Below are positions 59,578-64,000 of a stretch of 64,000 bases of DNA, in pieces (position 1 is the stretch's first letter; every line of letters begins with the position of its first letter). The stretch is from the NCBI GenBank assembly GCA_905339155.1, contig CAJPFJ010000011.1, forward strand, positions 1 through 64,000. The letters run 5' to 3'. This stretch comes from Methanosarcinales archaeon. Its GTDB lineage: Archaea > Halobacteriota > Methanosarcinia > Methanosarcinales > Methanoperedenaceae. The translations under genes were made by a program, and so were the position numbers. The notes under the pieces were generated by a model. That model did no database searches. It was not told the DNA's origin and saw only the letters and a list, made by a program, of their open reading frames with translations.

Positions 59578-60212
59578 GCTTTTTTTGAATTGGACCAGCC
59601 CGCAAAATCTTTATATAAATATACCGTGAATTCAAATAGGGGATAATCGTGCCTTAGAGTCACTCTTTTAGTAATCGACTTGCAAAATTTAAAAACGTCC
59701 TCCGGATTATAATAAAAAAGATTGTCCTCTTTATAATCTACATACGAAGTGAGCATATCGATAGCTACACCAATATTACTCAGATCATATGCTTTTCTAA
59801 TAATATCCTTAATCAAATATTCATTATTATCATATAATAAACGATTGTTAAATGTCTGGGTTGAAATTACATAATCAAATTTTTGATGGATAGTATCCGT
59901 TTGAATATCTTTTATCTCAAACCGGGCTTCAGGGAATTTATTTCTGCAAATATGAATAAAATCTGGATAAATATCATATCCAGTATAGTCTACATTTATT
60001 CCGCCATTCTTGAGATATTGATAAAAATCTGCAAAACCACAACCTAAATCTAAAATAGAATGGTTGTTAAGTTCACCAACTTCGGACATTATTTTAAAAC
60101 GTATTAACTGCCTGTCTTTAACACCTGATGCTAAAGCTCTTATATCATATCCATATTTGTCTAATCGATCATGATATCTTTTTACAATTAAATCTTTATC
60201 ATCTTTTCTCAT
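59574..60212 (-). CDS. SAM-dependent methyltransferase
   Basis: A 212-residue class I methyltransferase. HSILDLGCGFADFYQYLKNG is motif I; VDYTGYDIYPDFIHICRNKF and DYVISTQTFNNRLLY follow. The ATG overlaps nothing upstream (a 34-base gap to the ATP-grasp gene). Likely methylates a sugar. Confidence 0.9.
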   Translation of the reverse strand: MRKDDKDLIVKRYHDRLDKYGYDIRALASGVKDRQLIRFKIMSEVGELNNHSILDLGCGFADFYQYLKNGGINVDYTGYDIYPDFIHICRNKFPEARFEIKDIQTDTIHQKFDYVISTQTFNNRLLYDNNEYLIKDIIRKAYDLSNIGVAIDMLTSYVDYKEDNLFYYNPEDVFKFCKSITKRVTLRHDYPLFEFTVYLYKDFAGWSNSKKA

Positions 60213-60246
60213 ATATTTAGGTTATAAATTTTTGGGAAATTCAGAT

Positions 60247-61437
60247 CTATTCAACTTCTATTATTAGCAATTTTTCTACCATTTCAATGATTTCTAATGC
60301 ATTATCTCTTGTATCTGAAAAAGCTATAATATGCCCTATCCTATCATCACCACAGGTCAATGGCCTAACCTCATCATTTATATTTAAATATATCTCAAAA
60401 TCATATACTCCATTAATCTTTTTTATTTGATCTAATCCCTTTATATCCTTTATTCTTCCAGGTTTCGTTGCGATAAATTTTAATACTGCACCTCTACTCG
60501 TGGTAGAATTAAGATCCGGTTCTTCTCCCAGTGCCAATTTGATAACCCCCTCCACAACATCTACTCCAGTCACATAAGGAATTATTTCCGTGAATACCTT
60601 AAATCCGGGCCCTCTTGCAGCAAGTTCAACCATTTTTGGACCTTCCGATGTCATCATTAGCTCCATATGCACAGGTCCGTTATCGATACCTACCGCTTTA
60701 ATTGCATTTATTGCAACATTGCAGATTTTTTTCAATGTTTCCCCGGTATAGTTAGAAGGAAAAATCACTGTTGTATCTAAAAGAAAAGGTGGGGGGGTTC
60801 TTATTTTATCTGAGAGAGTCAATATTTTTACATCATTTTTATAAACAAACGCTTCCACGCTTACCTCCACACCATCCATGAAGGATTCAACAAGGACTTT
60901 GCCTTGCCTGGAATTATTCTTTGAATTTTCAAAAGCATCTTTGATTTCATCTTCATTTAGAACTAATGAAACACCCCGGCTACCCGCATTATCCGCTGGC
61001 TTGATTACTACCGGAAATCCGATATGTTTGATTGCTTCTATGGCTTCGTTCAAAGAATAAACTATCATAAATTGAGGGGAGGGAACATCATATTCCAAGA
61101 ACTTTTCCCTCATAAGGCCTTTATCAGTAGCAATACTAGCGGTTTTGCGATTTATACCTGGCAATTTTAATTCTTCCGAAATTGCAGCTACTGTCCTGAC
61201 ACTGACCTCAGAAGATACTGAGAATACTGCATCAATCATGTATTTTCTGGCAACCTGAATTAACGTCAAGCTATCTTTAACATCGATAGCCAACGGCACA
61301 TCTGCAATGCCCATTCCAGGTGCATTTGGTTTTACGTCAGCAACTATTGTACAAAGACCCATCTCTTTTGCTTTAACTATTCCTTTATATTGGGCTGGAC
61401 CGGCCCCAACTATCAATACTTTCTTTATAGTATTCAA
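60247..61437 (-). CDS. ATP-grasp ligase
   Basis: A 396-residue ATP-grasp protein of the carbamoyl-phosphate-synthase/biotin-carboxylase-like type. KVLIVGAGPAQYKGIVKAKE is the pre-ATP-grasp Rossmann part. GFPVVIKPADNAGSRGVSLV and GKVLVESFMDGVEVSVEAFV are the ATP-binding strands. MVELAARGPGFKVFTEIIPY the Mg site. It would join a carboxylate to an amine or thiol, perhaps adding an amino-acid or acyl substituent to an amino sugar. It starts 3 bases after the PseG-like gene. Confidence 0.9.
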   Translation of the reverse strand: MNTIKKVLIVGAGPAQYKGIVKAKEMGLCTIVADVKPNAPGMGIADVPLAIDVKDSLTLIQVARKYMIDAVFSVSSEVSVRTVAAISEELKLPGINRKTASIATDKGLMREKFLEYDVPSPQFMIVYSLNEAIEAIKHIGFPVVIKPADNAGSRGVSLVLNEDEIKDAFENSKNNSRQGKVLVESFMDGVEVSVEAFVYKNDVKILTLSDKIRTPPPFLLDTTVIFPSNYTGETLKKICNVAINAIKAVGIDNGPVHMELMMTSEGPKMVELAARGPGFKVFTEIIPYVTGVDVVEGVIKLALGEEPDLNSTTSRGAVLKFIATKPGRIKDIKGLDQIKKINGVYDFEIYLNINDEVRPLTCGDDRIGHIIAFSDTRDNALEIIEMVEKLLIIEVE

Positions 61438-61440
61438 AAA

Positions 61441-62445
61441 TTATTCTCCATTATATAGATTATTATATATTATTTTGTAAATTCTTTCTTTTCCCCTGCC
61501 ATCAACAAGTGTTTTTCCTTTCTGGCTCAACGATTTACGTTTCTCATAAGAATTTGTTAAGTAAAAAAAATCTCCCACATCTTCCTTTATAGGGCTCTCG
61601 TAATTAAGAACCCGGACCGCTCCTTTCTCCTCAATATTTCTGGCAAATCTCTTTTCCCAGAGGTTCTGAGGCATAACTATGGTAGGGGTTCCAACTGAGA
61701 GAAGTTCCATCATAGTTGTACCTGCTCCGGAAAAAGCCAGATCAGCTCTGGTCATATAGTAAGACATATTGGAAATTGAATGATGAAAACGAATATTTGA
61801 AGGAAGATCTTGAGGCAATTCAGACCTCCATAAAGGACCTAAGATAACATCGATATTAATATCAGGAATTCCAGTATCTTTAAAAAGCTGAAGGACTTTC
61901 TTCGTATTTCCGTTCGGATCTGCGCCTCCGAATGTTATTAATACATTTTTCACTTCTGGAGAAATATTTCTTCTATCCACGATATGCTTATTGAATTCAT
62001 CTCTTATAATTGCATACTCAGTACCTTCATAATATTGAAGATTATCTCTAATGGGCATAGAATCATTTAAATTCTGGTTGAATAGATTGATGATCACATC
62101 TATAAATCGATTATCATAATCGAAATAATCAAGGGCAATAATTTTGAGATGAGAAAAATGAGATTTCAGGGTTTCAAAAAGCCCGTTATCACTGCTGAGT
62201 TGGTCAAAGAGAAGCAAGTCAACTTCTTGTTTGGAAACCAATTCTTCAATGTTTTCATCCACAAAATAAGTTATACATTGTTCCTTCAAAATCTTACTTA
62301 AACCTGCATTATTATTAATATGGAAAATAACTTTGAATTCCTTTTCAAGTATTCTGGCCAAACCCAAAGAGCGATAAATATGCCCCATTCCCATTTTAGG
62401 GCTTCCAATTACTTTACATAGTATCGTTTTTACATTATCATTCAT
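61441..62445 (-). CDS. PseG/SpsG-like glycosyl hydrolase or transferase
   Basis: A 334-residue GT-B fold protein of the PseG/SpsG family. KVIGSPKMGMGHIYRSLGLA is the signature (G-x-G-H-xx-R), LLFDQLSSDNG and NVLITFGGADPNGNTKKVLQ are conserved, as is MTRADLAFSGAGTTMMELLS. PseG removes UDP from UDP-2,4-diacetamido sugars in pseudaminic acid synthesis. It overlaps neuB by 4 bases, as in many nonulosonate loci. Confidence 0.9.
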   Translation of the reverse strand: MNDNVKTILCKVIGSPKMGMGHIYRSLGLARILEKEFKVIFHINNNAGLSKILKEQCITYFVDENIEELVSKQEVDLLLFDQLSSDNGLFETLKSHFSHLKIIALDYFDYDNRFIDVIINLFNQNLNDSMPIRDNLQYYEGTEYAIIRDEFNKHIVDRRNISPEVKNVLITFGGADPNGNTKKVLQLFKDTGIPDINIDVILGPLWRSELPQDLPSNIRFHHSISNMSYYMTRADLAFSGAGTTMMELLSVGTPTIVMPQNLWEKRFARNIEEKGAVRVLNYESPIKEDVGDFFYLTNSYEKRKSLSQKGKTLVDGRGKERIYKIIYNNLYNGE

Positions 62446-63488
62446 ATTTTATCCCACGTTATTGGTTCCTGGGACTCAATATCAACAGTGGCTTTGCGAC
62501 CAACAATAATTTCAATATATTTAGGTTTTAGACCTATCCCTGGCCTAAGAACTGTCAGCATATCTATAGTAATTATTGTACCTTTTGGAATATTCACTTT
62601 GGCAAATAAACTGCGTCTTCCCCGATGATAGTGGATTAATTCTCTCTCCAAAACTTCTTTTCGTTGAGAACCGATGGCTTTTTCTATATCTCTTATTCCC
62701 CGGACCATCGCCATAAGTTCATCGGGTTCCATAGCAAATGGATGGTCGGGCCCTTTCAATTTTCGGGAAATTGTGAAATGCTTTTCGATGACATTGGCAC
62801 CTCGGGAAACCGCTGCAAATGGAATTGCAACCCCAATAGTATGGTCGGAGTAACCTACTGGATATGGAAAAGCCTGCTTCAGGGTATCCATTGCCGCAAG
62901 GTTAACGGCTTCCACATCAAGTGGATAACCTATACCACAGTGCAGTAAAATTATTTTGTCATTACCTTCCTCTAAAATTGCATTTATGGCTTCTTCTATC
63001 TCACATAGATTGGCCATTCCGGTGGACAGGATAATGGGCTTACCTTTTCTGGCAATATGCCTAAGCAGGGGAAGATGTACTAACTCGAAAGAGGCGATTT
63101 TAAACGCAGGAATACCCAACTCATCCAAGTCATCTACCGCTTTCTCATCAAAAGGTGTGGATAAAAAAACAATGCTCTGCTCCTTTGCATAATCTATAAG
63201 CTCGCCCAGCCAATCAGGAGGTAATTCCAGATTTTTGTATAGTTCATAAAGTGTCTTTGCGCCTGCAATGTCGATGTTAACAATACTATCTTTGGTTCTG
63301 GCTGCTATTTTATCCGCAGTGAAACTCTGGAACTTGACTGCATCAGCTCCAGCAGAAGCCGCAACGTCTATAAGTTGTTTAGCCTGTTTCAATTTGCCAT
63401 CATGATTACTACCTGCTTCAGCAATAATAAAACAGGGTTCACCTTGACTAATTATTTTATTTTCTATTAATATATTATGCATTGTCAT
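62442..63488 (-). CDS. neuB: NeuB-family nonulosonate synthase
   Basis: Sialic/pseudaminic/legionaminic acid synthase, condensing phosphoenolpyruvate with a six-carbon amino sugar. Starts MTMHNILIENKIISQGEPCF at ATG 63488 (348 residues); the longer frame overlaps the neighbouring gene and is unlikely. FIIAEAGSNHDGKLKQAKQL, DAVKFQSFTADKIAARTKDS, FDEKAVDDLDELGIPAFKIA and VGYSDHTIGVAIPFAAVSRG are conserved, and a C-terminal SAF (antifreeze-like) domain follows (RSLFAKVNIPKGTIITIDML). Confidence 0.95.
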   Translation of the reverse strand: MTMHNILIENKIISQGEPCFIIAEAGSNHDGKLKQAKQLIDVAASAGADAVKFQSFTADKIAARTKDSIVNIDIAGAKTLYELYKNLELPPDWLGELIDYAKEQSIVFLSTPFDEKAVDDLDELGIPAFKIASFELVHLPLLRHIARKGKPIILSTGMANLCEIEEAINAILEEGNDKIILLHCGIGYPLDVEAVNLAAMDTLKQAFPYPVGYSDHTIGVAIPFAAVSRGANVIEKHFTISRKLKGPDHPFAMEPDELMAMVRGIRDIEKAIGSQRKEVLERELIHYHRGRRSLFAKVNIPKGTIITIDMLTVLRPGIGLKPKYIEIIVGRKATVDIESQEPITWDKI

Positions 63489-63489
63489 T

Positions 63490-64000
63490 TTAATCGGGCA
63501 GATACTTTCTGAACACTGGCTGAATTTTTTTTCCTTCCAGGATTTTTTCAATATTCCCTTCCTCAACTGCCTGCGACATTATTTTCAATGAATCTTCGTA
63601 AGCTTCAAGGGTCTTTTCAATGTCTTCATTGCTGTGAGATAAGCTGATATTGTGCACTCCTATCGTAAGAATGCCTCTCTTTATCACCTCTTGTTGAAAT
63701 AGGCTTTTTAATTCCAGAGATTCATTTCCATTGGTATCTCTAAAATAGATTGCAGAGTGAGCTGGCAGACCTATACATTGAGTATAATCCTGTAACATAT
63801 TTTCACGGGACAATTTATTATACCCATCCATTAATTTCTTTCCCTGGATTTTGAAATGCTCTATGGCATTTTTATCCTGCATCTCTTTAATAGTAGTTAT
63901 TGCGGAAGCAAGTGAGAGGGTTTCACCACCGAAAGTAAATGAAAAAAATACATCCTCAAACTTTTTCATTATCTCACGTTTGCCCACAATAGTTGAAATT
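63490..64000 (-). CDS. class III aminotransferase (GSA-AM-like), C-terminal part
   Basis: The 3' part of a gene cut by the window edge. The frame is open to the end, reading VGKREIMKKFEDVFFSFTFG, then GETLSLASAITTIKEM, the region after the PLP-lysine in glutamate-1-semialdehyde-aminomutase-like aminotransferases (SFTFGGE matches their phosphate-binding Thr). The C-terminal tail IQPVFRKYLPD matches this class. It ends one base before the neuB start. Such enzymes in surface-sugar clusters aminate sugar aldehydes or ketones. Confidence 0.85.
   Translation of the reverse strand, partial: ISTIVGKREIMKKFEDVFFSFTFGGETLSLASAITTIKEMQDKNAIEHFKIQGKKLMDGYNKLSRENMLQDYTQCIGLPAHSAIYFRDTNGNESLELKSLFQQEVIKRGILTIGVHNISLSHSNEDIEKTLEAYEDSLKIMSQAVEEGNIEKILEGKKIQPVFRKYLPD

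Overview
The window is archaeal chromosome, most likely a methane-metabolising member of the Methanosarcinales such as a Methanoperedens (ANME-2d)-like lineage. This placement is an inference. It rests on methenyl-H4MPT cyclohydrolase (mch), a probable methanofuran-pathway kinase, a geranylgeranyl reductase, DNA topoisomerase VI (A+B), two thermosome genes, aEF-1beta, the N-glycosylation enzyme AglB, and a tRNA-Tyr with a canonical bulge-helix-bulge intron. No 16S rRNA or mcr gene is present to fix the taxon.

Layout. (1) 1-2400: a possible transposase remnant, thermosome 1 and a 44-residue small gene. (2) 2.6-7.4 kb: an array in which decayed copies of one DNA-methylase gene alternate with toxin-antitoxin (TA) modules (two RelE-type, one PIN, one PemK/MazF), with a nearly constant methylase-side junction. 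(3) 7.46-10.6 kb: an AT-rich two-gene unit. The first protein has a PD-(D/E)XK-like nuclease, a DGQHR (DndB-like) core and a C-terminal HEPN-like motif; the second is a Dam-type adenine methyltransferase. This is the best candidate for an uncharacterised defence system. (4) 10.6-13 kb: GC-rich repeats bracketing a DUF5678/retropepsin-like pair and a RelE-type TA. (5) 13-24 kb: ordinary chromosome, with tRNA-Gln, an AAA ATPase, a core-MetE-like methionine synthase, thermosome 2, a P-loop ATPase, RNase Z, tRNA-Tyr, geranylgeranyl reductase, mch and carA. (6) 23.7-29.6 kb: a second TA/repeat zone with VapBC-, MqsRA- and HicBA-like pairs, a broken chimera of a TA and the methylase, and hairpin-forming repeats. 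Core genes (tRNA-Ala, aEF-1beta, zinc-ribbon protein, MfnE-like kinase) sit inside it. (7) 29.6-32.9 kb: topoisomerase VI and an Lrp/AsnC effector domain. (8) 33-64 kb: AglB followed by a surface-glycan cluster running off the right edge.

How the genes work together. The glycan cluster encodes a CDP-6-deoxyhexose branch (RfbF, RfbG, a cupin epimerase, an aminotransferase) and a nonulosonate-like branch (NeuB, a PseG-like protein, NeuA-like CMP transferase, SDR, 2-hydroxyacid dehydrogenase, cyclase/lactonase-like protein, and an unusual aldolase-dehydrogenase fusion). It also has several glycosyltransferases, methyltransferases and a Wzx-type flippase. AglB would transfer the lipid-linked product to S-layer or other surface proteins. 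In the TA zones the same non-coding or decayed sequences recur on both sides of TA modules, so the modules look like cassettes moved or rearranged by recombination between repeats.
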